Source: Gemmobacter denitrificans
GTDB taxonomy: Bacteria > Pseudomonadota > Alphaproteobacteria > Rhodobacterales > Rhodobacteraceae
Reading direction: 5' to 3'
Assembly: GCF_036964905.1 (NCBI RefSeq)
Contig: NZ_JBALHR010000001.1
Coordinates: 578,714-642,713, forward strand
Length of the DNA: 64,000 nt
Position 1 is the first letter of the stretch, and each line of letters opens with the position of its first letter. The notes beneath the pieces are model-generated. The model worked only from the letters and a program-made list of their open reading frames with translations. It was not told the origin of the DNA and made no database searches. Below, piece by piece: positions 19,765-28,393 of the stretch. The translations under genes were made by a program, and so were the position numbers.

Positions 19765-21218
19765 CAGTAGGGTGCCTCCACCGGGCCCATGCCGACATAG
19801 ACCGATTTCACCTGGGTATAATGTTCGACAGCGGCCTTGGAGTTTTCGCGGCCCACGCCAGAGGCTTTCACCCCGCCAAACGGGCCTTCCACGGGCGTCA
19901 GGTTATAGGCGTTGATCCAGCAGGTTCCGGCCTGAAGCTGCGCCACAACCCGGTGGCCGCGCGCCAGATCGGCGGTGAAAACACCTGCCGCCAGCCCGAA
20001 TTCGGTGGCATTGGCGCGGGCAATCACGTCGGCCTCGTCTTCGAAATCAAGCACGGCCATAACCGGGCCAAAGACCTCTTCGCAGGCCAGTGTCATATCA
20101 TCGGTGATATTTGCAAAAACGGTGGGTTGCACATAAAACCCGCCCGCAATATCGGCCCGGGCGCCCCCGACGACCAGTTTGCCGCCTTCGGTGCGGGCCT
20201 TTGCAATATAGTCCAGCACCTTTTGCAACTGCACCTCTGACACCATCGGCCCCAATTGGGTATCGGGGTCCAACGGATCGCCCAGCCGGATTGCCGCCGT
20301 GCGTTCGGCCAGACGCGACAGAAAGCGATCCTTGATCGCCTTATGGACAAAGACCCGGGTGCCATTCGAACAGATCTGACCGGTGGAATAGAAATTCCCC
20401 AGCATGGCCGCACCGATGGCGCTTTCGATATCGGCATCTTCGAACACGATCAGCGGTGATTTGCCGCCCAGTTCCATGGTCACATGGCGGATGCCTTCCG
20501 CCGCCGCCGCATAGACCTTGCGCCCCGTCGGCACCGACCCTGTCAGCGACACCTTGGCCACGCGGGCATCCGTCACCAGTGCGGCCCCGACAGCGCCGTG
20601 CCCTTGCACCACGTTGAACAGACCGGCAGGCAGGCCCGCCTCGGTGAAGATTTCCGCCAGTTTCAACGCGCCCAGCGGCGTTACCTCGGACGGTTTGAAG
20701 ATCATCGCATTGCCAAGCGCCAGCGCGGGTGCCGATTTCCAGCAGGCGATCTGGCTGGGGTAGTTCCAGGCGCCGATCCCCACGCAAACCCCCAGCGGCT
20801 CGCGAATCGTATAAACGAAATCGCCGCCCAGCGGCATGGTTTCGCCCGTGACCGTGGGGGCAAGCCCCGCGAAATATTCCAGCGCATCCGCCCCCGAAGG
20901 CCAATCGGCAACGGTGGTTTCCTGAATGGGCTTGCCGGTATCCAGCGTTTCCAGTTCCGACAATTCGGCATTCCGGGCGCGGATCAGATCGACAGCGCGG
21001 CGCAGGATGCGTGCCCGTTCCACCGGACGGGTGGCTGCCCAGGCCTTCTGCGCGGCCTCGGCCCCTGCCAGGGCCGCCTCGATCACCGCAGGCGTGGCTT
21101 CGTGCAGACGCGCGATGACTTCGCCGGTGGCGGGATAGATCACCTCGATCACCGTGCCGGCCGTATCTTCCAGATAGGCCCCGTTCACGAAATGGCTGGC
21201 TTTGGGTTGCGCCTTCAT
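19764..21218 (-). CDS. betB: Betaine aldehyde dehydrogenase
   Basis: NAD(P)-dependent aldehyde dehydrogenase making glycine betaine. The 484-residue protein carries the catalytic Glu motif MELGGKSPLIV and the nucleophile region GQICSNGTRVFVH, in which the NG following the Cys is characteristic of BetB. The family's SLTGSVPTGRKVYAAAA cofactor segment is intact. It overlaps betI by four bases (ATGA) and betA by one. It works with BetA in osmoprotectant synthesis or choline use. Confidence 0.95.
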   Translation of the reverse strand: MKAQPKASHFVNGAYLEDTAGTVIEVIYPATGEVIARLHEATPAVIEAALAGAEAAQKAWAATRPVERARILRRAVDLIRARNAELSELETLDTGKPIQETTVADWPSGADALEYFAGLAPTVTGETMPLGGDFVYTIREPLGVCVGIGAWNYPSQIACWKSAPALALGNAMIFKPSEVTPLGALKLAEIFTEAGLPAGLFNVVQGHGAVGAALVTDARVAKVSLTGSVPTGRKVYAAAAEGIRHVTMELGGKSPLIVFEDADIESAIGAAMLGNFYSTGQICSNGTRVFVHKAIKDRFLSRLAERTAAIRLGDPLDPDTQLGPMVSEVQLQKVLDYIAKARTEGGKLVVGGARADIAGGFYVQPTVFANITDDMTLACEEVFGPVMAVLDFEDEADVIARANATEFGLAAGVFTADLARGHRVVAQLQAGTCWINAYNLTPVEGPFGGVKASGVGRENSKAAVEHYTQVKSVYVGMGPVEAPY

Positions 21219-21799
21219 GCCGTTTTCTCCTTCAGTTCCGCCGCCACGAAATCCAGCACCGTGGCCACTGCCGAGGCCGAGTCAGGCGCCTCTCCCTTCA
21301 AAGCTTCCCGCAGATAGACACCGTCGATCAGCGCACCGATTCCACTCGCCACACGCCCTGCGTGCGCACCCACCAGCGGGCGCAAGCAATGCACGAGATT
21401 CGATTGCAGCCGCCGCTGATACAACCGCAGCAAGCGCCGCGCTTCGGGCACGGTCTGCGCCAGAACATAGAAGTTCAGCCAGGCGCTGACGGTTTCCTTG
21501 CGGAAGTTCCCGGCGCTGAAACTCGCCCGGATGATCGCCTGCAGGCGCGGCTTGGGTCCATCGACCGCCGCCAGCGCACCGCGCACTTCCGCGCCATAAA
21601 TCGCAAGGATATGACGCATGGCCGCAAGGAAAATATCTTCCTTTGACCCGAAATAGTGATGGGCAAGCGCAGCCGACATCCCTGCCCGCTTGGCAATCTG
21701 GCTGACCGTCACATCCAGCGATCCGGCACGGCCGATCTCCACGATGGTCGCTTTGACCAGCGCCGCCTTTCGGATAGGCTCCATTCCAAGCTTGGGCAT
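21215..21799 (-). CDS. betI: TetR-family repressor BetI
   Basis: A 194-residue repressor of the choline genes, relieved by choline in known systems. The N terminus MPKLGMEPIRKAALVKATI is highly typical of BetI, followed by the helix-turn-helix VTVSQIAKRAGMSAALAHHY and FGSKEDIF. The start at 21799 fits the family; the frame is open further to 21877, but that would cover the promoter region. First gene of betIBA and divergent from choX. Confidence 0.93.
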   Translation of the reverse strand: MPKLGMEPIRKAALVKATIVEIGRAGSLDVTVSQIAKRAGMSAALAHHYFGSKEDIFLAAMRHILAIYGAEVRGALAAVDGPKPRLQAIIRASFSAGNFRKETVSAWLNFYVLAQTVPEARRLLRLYQRRLQSNLVHCLRPLVGAHAGRVASGIGALIDGVYLREALKGEAPDSASAVATVLDFVAAELKEKTA

Positions 21800-21848
21800 G
21801 GCAGGTTCCTGAAAAAAACTCTTGCCAAACCGAGCTAGCGCGAAGTTT

Positions 21849-21862
21849 ATTGACTCGTCAAT
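21849..21862. promoter_or_regulatory. Candidate BetI operator
   Basis: Palindrome ATTGAC-TC-GTCAAT between divergent betI and choX, overlapping a TTGACT that could be a -35 element for choX. The position suits control of both transcripts by BetI. This is inferred from symmetry and location only. Confidence 0.5.
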
Positions 21863-21903
21863 CAACAAAAAGCGCAAAAGCCGCGAACCTCAGGGAGTAA
21901 CCC

Positions 21904-22839
21904 ATGACCAAAGTGAAATCGGCCCTTCTGGCCACCACCGTCGCCTTCGCCTTTGCGGGCACCGCCTATGCCGAAGGCTGCGACAAGGTGACCTTCTCGG
22001 ATGTGGGCTGGACCGACATCACCGCCACCACCGCCGCCACCAGCGTGGTTCTGGAAGCCCTTGGCTATGAAACCGAAACCAAGCTTCTGTCGGTGCCGGT
22101 GACCTATACCGCCCTGGCCGAAGGCGATGTGGACGTATTCCTTGGCAACTGGATGCCCACGATGGAGGCCGATATCGCGCCCTATCGCGATGCGGGCACG
22201 GTTGAAACCGTCCGCACCAATCTGGAAGGCGCGAAATACACGCTGGCCACCAACGAAGCCGGCGCCGCCCTTGGCATTGCCGATTTCAAGGATATCGCCA
22301 CCCACAAGGATGCGCTGGAAGGCAAGATCTACGGGATCGAACCCGGCAATGACGGCAACCGTCTGATCCTCGACATGATCGAAAAGGACGCCTTCGGCCT
22401 GAAGGGGTTCGAGGTGGTCGAATCCTCGGAACAGGGCATGCTGGCAGAAGTCGCCCGCACCACGGGCGAGGCCAAGCCGATCATCTTCCTCGGCTGGGAA
22501 CCCCATCCGATGAATGCCAATTTCAAGATGACCTATCTAACCGGCGGCGATGATTTCTTCGGTCCGAACCTGGGTGGCGCCATCGTGGCCACCAATGTCC
22601 GCAAGGGCTATGTCACCGAATGCCCGAATACCGGCAAGCTGTTGTCGAACCTGTCCTTCTCGCTGGCCATGGAAAACGAGATCATGGGTGCGATCCTGAA
22701 TGACGGCACCGATGCGAAAGAGGCGGCGACCGCCTGGCTGAAGGCCAATGCCGATGCGCTTGGCCCCTGGCTCGATGGCGTGACCACCAAGGATGGCGGC
22801 GATGGCATGGCCGCCGTCAAGGCTGCCCTGGGTCTCTGA
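21904..22839 (+). CDS. choX: Choline ABC transporter substrate-binding protein
   Basis: Periplasmic choline receptor for ChoWV. The 311-residue precursor has a Sec signal peptide (MTKVKSALLATTVAFAFAGT, cleaved after AYA) and the OpuAC/ChoX fold with DVGWTDITATTAATSVVLE at the N terminus and FLGNWMPTMEADI at about 80, where aromatic Trp/Tyr residues normally cage the quaternary ammonium group. The CxxxxF start (EGCDKVTFSDVGW) is typical. GGGAG precedes the ATG. An intrinsic terminator follows, so ChoX is probably made in excess over the permease. Confidence 0.93.
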   Translation: MTKVKSALLATTVAFAFAGTAYAEGCDKVTFSDVGWTDITATTAATSVVLEALGYETETKLLSVPVTYTALAEGDVDVFLGNWMPTMEADIAPYRDAGTVETVRTNLEGAKYTLATNEAGAALGIADFKDIATHKDALEGKIYGIEPGNDGNRLILDMIEKDAFGLKGFEVVESSEQGMLAEVARTTGEAKPIIFLGWEPHPMNANFKMTYLTGGDDFFGPNLGGAIVATNVRKGYVTECPNTGKLLSNLSFSLAMENEIMGAILNDGTDAKEAATAWLKANADALGPWLDGVTTKDGGDGMAAVKAALGL

Positions 22840-22854
22840 TCCGGCCTTGTCCGT

Positions 22855-22886
22855 CCCTCCCCCGCCCGCGCGGGGGAGGGTTTTTT
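22855..22886 (+). terminator. Intrinsic terminator between choX and choW
   Basis: Ten-base-pair perfect GC stem (22855-22864 with 22871-22880), a six-base loop, then six T residues. It lies inside the transporter operon, so partial read-through is expected. Confidence 0.9.
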
Positions 22887-22911
22887 GTTCCCGCAGGAAG
22901 GAAGCGCCGGG

Positions 22912-23748
22912 ATGCTGGATTGGCTGACCGAAAACAAGTTGCCGCTGGGCAAGTTTTCCAAGCACGCCTTCGACTGGATGAAAGTCGAACTGAAACCGCT
23001 GTTCGATGCCTTGGGCAGCGTGATGGAGGCCCTGATCGACGGCATCCTCTGGCTGCTGATCGCCCCACATCCGCTGGTGATCGTGGCGGTGTTCCTGGCC
23101 CTGACCTGGTATCTGCAGCGCAGCTGGAAAATCACGCTGTTCGTGGCACTGGCGTTCGCCTTCATCCTGAATCAGGGCTACTGGAAGCCCACGATGGAAA
23201 GCCTGACACTGGTCCTGTCTTCCTGTGTGGTCTGCCTTGGTCTGGGTGTGCCGATCGGCATCTGGGCGGCCCACCGCCCCCGCGCCTATGCGGCCATGAC
23301 CCCGGTGCTGGATCTGATGCAGACCCTGCCAACCTTTGTCTATCTGATCCCGGCCATCGTCTTTTTCGGTATCGGCATGGTGCCGGGGCTGATTGCCACG
23401 GTGATCTTCGTGCTGCCCGCCCCGATCCGCATGACGCATCTGGGCGTGTCCTCCACCCCCACGGCCCTGCTGGAGGCCGCGACCGCCTTTGGCGCCACCA
23501 AGCGTCAGGTTCTGTTCAAGGTGGAACTGCCCTATGCCTTTCCGCAGATCATGGTCGGGCTGAACCAGACCATCATGCTGTCGCTGTCGATGGTGGTGAT
23601 CGCGGCGCTGGTGGGTGCGAACGGGCTGGGCGTGCCGGTCGTGCGGGCGCTGAACTCGGTCAATACCGCGCTTGGATTTGAAAGCGGCCTCGTCATCGTT
23701 GTCGTGGCCATCATGCTGGACCGCATGCTGAGGGTGACCCGCAAATGA
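22912..23748 (+). CDS. choW: Choline ABC transporter permease
   Basis: A 278-residue inner-membrane permease with about six membrane helices and the EAA-type loop LLEAATAFGATKRQVLFKVELP that contacts the ATPase. The N terminus (MLDWLTENKLPLGKF) resembles ProW/ChoW proteins. AGGAAGGAAG before the ATG at 22912 sets the start; an upstream ATG at 22885 falls in the terminator T tract. It overlaps choV by four bases. Confidence 0.93.
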   Translation: MLDWLTENKLPLGKFSKHAFDWMKVELKPLFDALGSVMEALIDGILWLLIAPHPLVIVAVFLALTWYLQRSWKITLFVALAFAFILNQGYWKPTMESLTLVLSSCVVCLGLGVPIGIWAAHRPRAYAAMTPVLDLMQTLPTFVYLIPAIVFFGIGMVPGLIATVIFVLPAPIRMTHLGVSSTPTALLEAATAFGATKRQVLFKVELPYAFPQIMVGLNQTIMLSLSMVVIAALVGANGLGVPVVRALNSVNTALGFESGLVIVVVAIMLDRMLRVTRK

Positions 23749-24803
23749 CCCGCACTGTCGCGCCGTCGAAAACTGCAGATATTGCGGTGAAATTCGACAA
23801 TGTTTCCATTGTCTTCGGTGATCATCCCGATCGCGCCCTGCCCCTGATGGATCAGGGGCAGCACCGGGCCGAGATTCAGCAAGCCACCGGCCAGGTGCTG
23901 GGCGTGCACAACTGTTCGCTCACCGTGGCCGAAGGCGAAATTCTGGTGCTGATGGGCCTATCGGGCTCTGGAAAATCCACGCTGCTGCGGGCGGTCAATG
24001 CGCTGAACCCGGTCTGTCGCGGGGCCGTGCATGTCAGCGATGGCAATGGTCTGGTCGATGTCACCCATGCCGATGCAGAAACCCTGCGCCGCATCCGGCT
24101 CAGCCGGGTTGCCATGGTGTTCCAGCAGTTCGGGCTGCTGCCCTGGCGCACGGTGCGCGAAAATGTCGGGCTGGGGCTGGAACTGGGTGGCATGTCCAAG
24201 GCCGAACGCAAGGCGCGGGTGGATCAGCAACTGGAGCTTGTGAACCTGACGCAATGGGCCGAACGCAAGGTGGGCGATCTGTCAGGCGGCATGCAGCAAC
24301 GTGTGGGTCTGGCGCGCGCTTTCGCCACCGAAGCGCCGATTCTTCTGATGGATGAACCGTTCTCTGCGCTTGATCCGCTGATCCGGGCCAAGCTGCAGGA
24401 TGAACTGCTGGATCTGCAGGCCAAGCTGCAACGCACCATCGTCTTTGTCAGCCATGATCTGGACGAGGCCTTCAAGATCGGCAATCGCATCGCCCTGATG
24501 AATGGCGGGCGGATCGTGCAATGCGGCACTGCGCGCGAGATCATCGCCAATCCGGTCGATGATTATGTGCAGGATTTCGTGGCGCATATGAACCCGCTCA
24601 GCGTTCTGACCGCCCGAGATGTGATGCGCGCAGGCCCCGGCACCTCCGCCCCCGTCGTGGAGGCTGAAACCCCGGTCAAAACGGTGATGGAACTTATTCG
24701 CGACGGTGCCGAAGCGCTGGATGTGACCGAGGCCGACGCCGTGATCGGTTCGATCTGCGCCGCCGATGTGATGGCACGGCTGATCAATCCGCGCGGCGCA
24801 TGA
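23745..24803 (+). CDS. choV: Choline/glycine betaine ABC transporter ATPase
   Basis: A 352-residue ATP-binding subunit with Walker A GLSGSGKST (about 71-79), Q-loop VFQQFGLLPW, signature LSGGMQQRVGLARAF, Walker B ILLMDEPFSALD and the switch His (SHDLDEA). The long N-terminal extension before Walker A and a degenerate C-terminal CBS-like region (VMRAGPGTSAP onwards) match ChoV/ProV proteins. It energises ChoXW. Confidence 0.94.
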   Translation: MTRTVAPSKTADIAVKFDNVSIVFGDHPDRALPLMDQGQHRAEIQQATGQVLGVHNCSLTVAEGEILVLMGLSGSGKSTLLRAVNALNPVCRGAVHVSDGNGLVDVTHADAETLRRIRLSRVAMVFQQFGLLPWRTVRENVGLGLELGGMSKAERKARVDQQLELVNLTQWAERKVGDLSGGMQQRVGLARAFATEAPILLMDEPFSALDPLIRAKLQDELLDLQAKLQRTIVFVSHDLDEAFKIGNRIALMNGGRIVQCGTAREIIANPVDDYVQDFVAHMNPLSVLTARDVMRAGPGTSAPVVEAETPVKTVMELIRDGAEALDVTEADAVIGSICAADVMARLINPRGA

Positions 24804-24817
24804 CTGGCCCCCGCTTG

Positions 24818-24837
24818 CCGGTTTGATCACAAACCGG
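24818..24837 (+). terminator. Hairpin after choV
   Basis: Stem CCGGTTTG / CAAACCGG with a four-base loop 14 bases after the choV stop. A second GC hairpin (24893-24911, GGGGGGC / GCCCCCC) lies further on. The T tract is weak. Confidence 0.5.
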
Positions 24838-24938
24838 TCTGCACCTTTATCTTGGCCAGAATATCCTCGGGGGAAGGCTGCATCTGCAGCCCGGGGGGCA
24901 AACAGCCCCCCGTCCCCGGAGCCCGTCGCGAAACCCGG

Positions 24939-25538
24939 TCAATCCAGCAGGCGTTCAAACTCCACCGCGCCCTGATCGCCCATGAAATCGCGCAGCACCA
25001 GCGTCCTGTCATCCAGATATTCGATCTGCCAGCAGGCGATTGCCTCAGGATCGCCCCCGTAGGGGTAGAGGCTGATCGCCGTTCCGCCGGGTTCCACGCC
25101 GCTGGCGCAGGCCGGGCCCAGAACCATCATCGCGCGCGACAGTTCCTCTTCCATCGACATTTCCGACCAATCCACCCCAAGAATTTCGATGTGGAAAGGC
25201 GTGGCTTCGCCCAAGGGGCGCCAGCGCCCCTGAATCTCGCGCAGGTTGCCTTCATCGGGTGTGTCGATCAGCACAACATCCCGCAGGGCCAGCGTTGCGC
25301 TGGAATCGCCGATATCGGACAGATCGCCGGACACTTCGACCGCGCTCAGCGGCTCCAGCTCCCGCAAACTGGCTTCTGCGGCCGAGCCGTCCGCCGGCAC
25401 CCAAAGATTGGTACCTGCCGCATTCACAAAGCAGCCTTCCTCGCCACAGACCAAGAGCCAGCCGCGACCGGTAAAGTCTTCGGCCTGTACAGGCAGGGCC
25501 AGCAGCCCCGCCACCCCGATCATTGCCAACCGCTTCAT
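24939..25538 (-). CDS. Exported protein of unknown function
   Basis: A 199-residue precursor starting MKRLAMIGVAGLLALPVQAE (signal peptide, cleavage after QAE or VQA). The mature domain has three cysteines early and late (LLVCGEEGCFVNAAG, GPACASG, AIACWQIEY), suggesting disulfides in the periplasm, and a beta-rich pattern. I do not recognise the family. The start at 25538 is chosen for the signal peptide; the frame is open to 25586. It lies 59 bases upstream of topA's end on the same strand orientation but is probably independent. Confidence 0.65.
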   Translation of the reverse strand: MKRLAMIGVAGLLALPVQAEDFTGRGWLLVCGEEGCFVNAAGTNLWVPADGSAAEASLRELEPLSAVEVSGDLSDIGDSSATLALRDVVLIDTPDEGNLREIQGRWRPLGEATPFHIEILGVDWSEMSMEEELSRAMMVLGPACASGVEPGGTAISLYPYGGDPEAIACWQIEYLDDRTLVLRDFMGDQGAVEFERLLD

Positions 25539-25597
25539 CCCTGCCCCCGCTCGGCCCACGGCGTCAGGATGCCCGGGCCGGGCCAAAGGTCAAGCGA

Positions 25598-28222
25598 TCA
25601 TTCGATCAGGTCGGCCTTGGCCGCAGCCTTGGGTTTCGGGGCGGCCTTTGCCTTGGCGGCGGCTTTCGGCTTTGGCGCAGCCTTGGCTTTGGGTGCCGCT
25701 TTTGCCTTGGCTTCCGCCTTGGGCTTTGCCGCGGCCCTGGTCTTTTTCGCCGGGGTCTTGCTGGCCTTTTCCGCAATCAACGCAAGGGCTTCGTCCAGCG
25801 AAATCGTCTCGGGCGTCAGTTCCTTGGGGATGGTGGCGTTCACCTTTTCCCATTTCACATAGGCCCCATAGCGGCCCGGCATCACGCTGATCACGCCGCC
25901 ATCAGGGTGATTGCCCAATTCGCGCAGCGGCTGGGCCGCCGCGCCGCGCCCGGCGCCACGGCTGGCCTTTTGCGCCAACACTTCCACCGCGCGATTCATG
26001 CCGATGGTGAACACCTCATCCACCTCGGGCAGATTGGCATAGGTGCTGTTATGCTTCACATAGGGGCCAAACCGGCCAATTCCGGCCTCGACCATGGCGC
26101 CGTCTTCGGGATGCGGGCCGATCCCGCGCGGCAGGTTCAGCAGCATCAGGGCGCGGTCCAGATCGATGCTTTCGGGCGACCAGCCTTTCGGCAGGCTGGC
26201 GCGCGGCGGTTTGGGCTGGGCCTCGGTCGCGTCGCCCTTCTGGACATAGGGGCCAAAACGCCCGGCGCGCAGGCTGATCTGCTGGCCATCGGCTTCACCC
26301 AGGATCTTGCCATCCGGGCTGATCGCGCCGCTGTCATCGCCCACCGAAATCGGCCGGGTATAGCGGCATTCGGGGTAATTGCCGCAGCCGATGAAAGCCC
26401 CGCCCGAGCGCGCGGTTTTCAGATGCAGGCGACCGGTGCCGCAGGTCGGGCAGCTGCGCGGATCACCGCCATCGGCACGGGGCGGATAAAGATGCGGGCT
26501 GAGGAAATCGTCCAGCTTTTCCAGAACTTCGCCAATCCGCAAATCGGCGGTTTCGGCCACCGCCGCCGAAAAGTCGCGCCAGAACCGAGCCAGCACTTCC
26601 TTGTAATCACGCTCGCCCGCCGAAACATCGTCCAACTGGCCTTCCAGATCAGCGGTGAAATCATATTCCACATATTTGTGGAAGAAATTCGCCAGAAAGG
26701 CCGTGACCAGCCGCCCCTTGTCTTCCGGGATCAGGCGATTCTTGTCCTTGCGGACATATTCGCGGTCCTGAATGGTGGAGACGATGGACGTATAGGTCGA
26801 AGGGCGACCGATCCCCAGCTCTTCCATCCGCTTGATCAGCGTAGCTTCGGTATAGCGCGGCGGCGGCTGGGTGAAATGCTGTTCGGGGGCGATGCGGCGC
26901 TTGTCCACGGCCTCGCCCTGCATGATCTGCGGCAGGCGGCCTTCATCCTCGGCATCGTCATCGCGGCCTTCGTCATAGACCTTGAGGAAGCCGTCAAACA
27001 TCACCACCTGCCCGGTGGCACGCAGGCCGACCTGGCCATCGGCGCTGGCAATATCGACCGTGGTGCGTTCCATCCGTGCCGCCGCCATCTGGCTGGCAAT
27101 GGTGCGTTTCCAGATCAGATCGTACAAGCGGCGTTGATCGGCATCGACCAGACGCAGCTTTTCGGGTGCGGCGCGCATGTCGGTGGGGCGGATACATTCA
27201 TGCGCTTCCTGCGCATTCTTGGCCTTGTTCTTGTACATGCGCGGGCTGTCGGGCACATAGGCCACCCCGAAACGATCCTTGATCGCATCGCGCGCGGCCA
27301 TCACGGCTTCGGGTGCCATGTCGATGCCATCGGTTCGCATATAGGTGATGTGCCCGGCCTCATAGAGCCGCTGCGCCGCCGCCATGGTGGCCTTGGACCC
27401 CATGCCGAATTTGCGGCTGGCCTCTTGCTGCAGGGTCGAGGTCATGAAGGGCGGAAAGGGGTTGCGGGTGGCGGGCTTGGCCTCGACCGACGCGATCTTG
27501 AGCGGCCGCGAGGTCACTGCCTGAACCGCGATTTCTGCCGCTTCGGCGGTGGGGATATCGAACTTGTCCAGCTTGCGCCCGCCAAGAACCGTCAGACGCG
27601 CTTCGAATTCCTGCCCGCGCGGGGTGGCCAGCGTGGCCCCCACTGTCCAGTATTCGCGGGCGCGGAAGGCCTCGATCTCCATTTCGCGTTCCACGACCAG
27701 GCGCAGCACCACCGATTGCACCCGGCCCGCCGATTTGGCCCCGGGCAATTTGCGCCACAGCACCGGCGACAGGGTAAAGCCCACCAGATAATCCAGCGCA
27801 CGGCGGGCCAGATAGGCCTCGACCAGCGGGCCATCCACCTGGCGCGGGTTCTTCATCGCCTCGGTCACTGCCGATTTGGTGATGGCGTTGAAGGTCACGC
27901 GGCTGACCTTCTTGCCCTTCTTCAGGCTGGAGGCGAGCGCCTCTTGCAGGTGCCAGCTGATCGCCTCGCCCTCGCGATCGGGGTCGGTGGCCAGGATCAG
28001 TTCGTCATCGGTTTTCAGGGCTTCGGCGATGGCGCGGACATGCTTCTTGCTGTCGGCGGCCACCTCCCATTTCATGTCGAACCCGTTTTCGGGATCGACC
28101 GATCCATCCTTCGGCGGCAGATCGCGGACATGGCCGTATGAGGCCAGCACCGTATAGTCGGAGCCGAGATATTTGTTGATGGTCTTGGCCTTGGCCGGAG
28201 ACTCGACGACGACGACTGCCAT
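25598..28222 (-). CDS. topA: DNA topoisomerase I
   Basis: Type IA topoisomerase relaxing negative supercoils. The 874-residue protein begins MAVVVVESPAKAKTINKYLG (Toprim), has the acidic motif DPDREGE at 80-86 and the active Tyr in HITYMRTDG (about Tyr 294). One C-terminal zinc ribbon is visible (CPTCGTGRLHLKTARSGGAF then CGNYPEC), followed by several topo C-terminal repeats (GRFGPYVQKG, GRFGPYVKH, GRYGAYVKWE) and a Lys/Ala/Pro-rich tail common in alphaproteobacteria. Start chosen at 28222 from the conserved N terminus. Confidence 0.97.
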   Translation of the reverse strand: MAVVVVESPAKAKTINKYLGSDYTVLASYGHVRDLPPKDGSVDPENGFDMKWEVAADSKKHVRAIAEALKTDDELILATDPDREGEAISWHLQEALASSLKKGKKVSRVTFNAITKSAVTEAMKNPRQVDGPLVEAYLARRALDYLVGFTLSPVLWRKLPGAKSAGRVQSVVLRLVVEREMEIEAFRAREYWTVGATLATPRGQEFEARLTVLGGRKLDKFDIPTAEAAEIAVQAVTSRPLKIASVEAKPATRNPFPPFMTSTLQQEASRKFGMGSKATMAAAQRLYEAGHITYMRTDGIDMAPEAVMAARDAIKDRFGVAYVPDSPRMYKNKAKNAQEAHECIRPTDMRAAPEKLRLVDADQRRLYDLIWKRTIASQMAAARMERTTVDIASADGQVGLRATGQVVMFDGFLKVYDEGRDDDAEDEGRLPQIMQGEAVDKRRIAPEQHFTQPPPRYTEATLIKRMEELGIGRPSTYTSIVSTIQDREYVRKDKNRLIPEDKGRLVTAFLANFFHKYVEYDFTADLEGQLDDVSAGERDYKEVLARFWRDFSAAVAETADLRIGEVLEKLDDFLSPHLYPPRADGGDPRSCPTCGTGRLHLKTARSGGAFIGCGNYPECRYTRPISVGDDSGAISPDGKILGEADGQQISLRAGRFGPYVQKGDATEAQPKPPRASLPKGWSPESIDLDRALMLLNLPRGIGPHPEDGAMVEAGIGRFGPYVKHNSTYANLPEVDEVFTIGMNRAVEVLAQKASRGAGRGAAAQPLRELGNHPDGGVISVMPGRYGAYVKWEKVNATIPKELTPETISLDEALALIAEKASKTPAKKTRAAAKPKAEAKAKAAPKAKAAPKPKAAAKAKAAPKPKAAAKADLIE

Positions 28223-28393
28223 GAAATCCTCTTTATCACGCCCGGAAACGGGGGCCGGACATCCTTGGGGAACAACCCTGCCGGGACCGGGGCGCGGAAC
28301 CATGTGTTTCTGGGGCCGTGCTTGTCAAGCCACAGGCGTGCCGTCAAGCCCGGATCGGTGGCGGGTCCGGGGCTTTCCGCCGGTCATGCAGCA

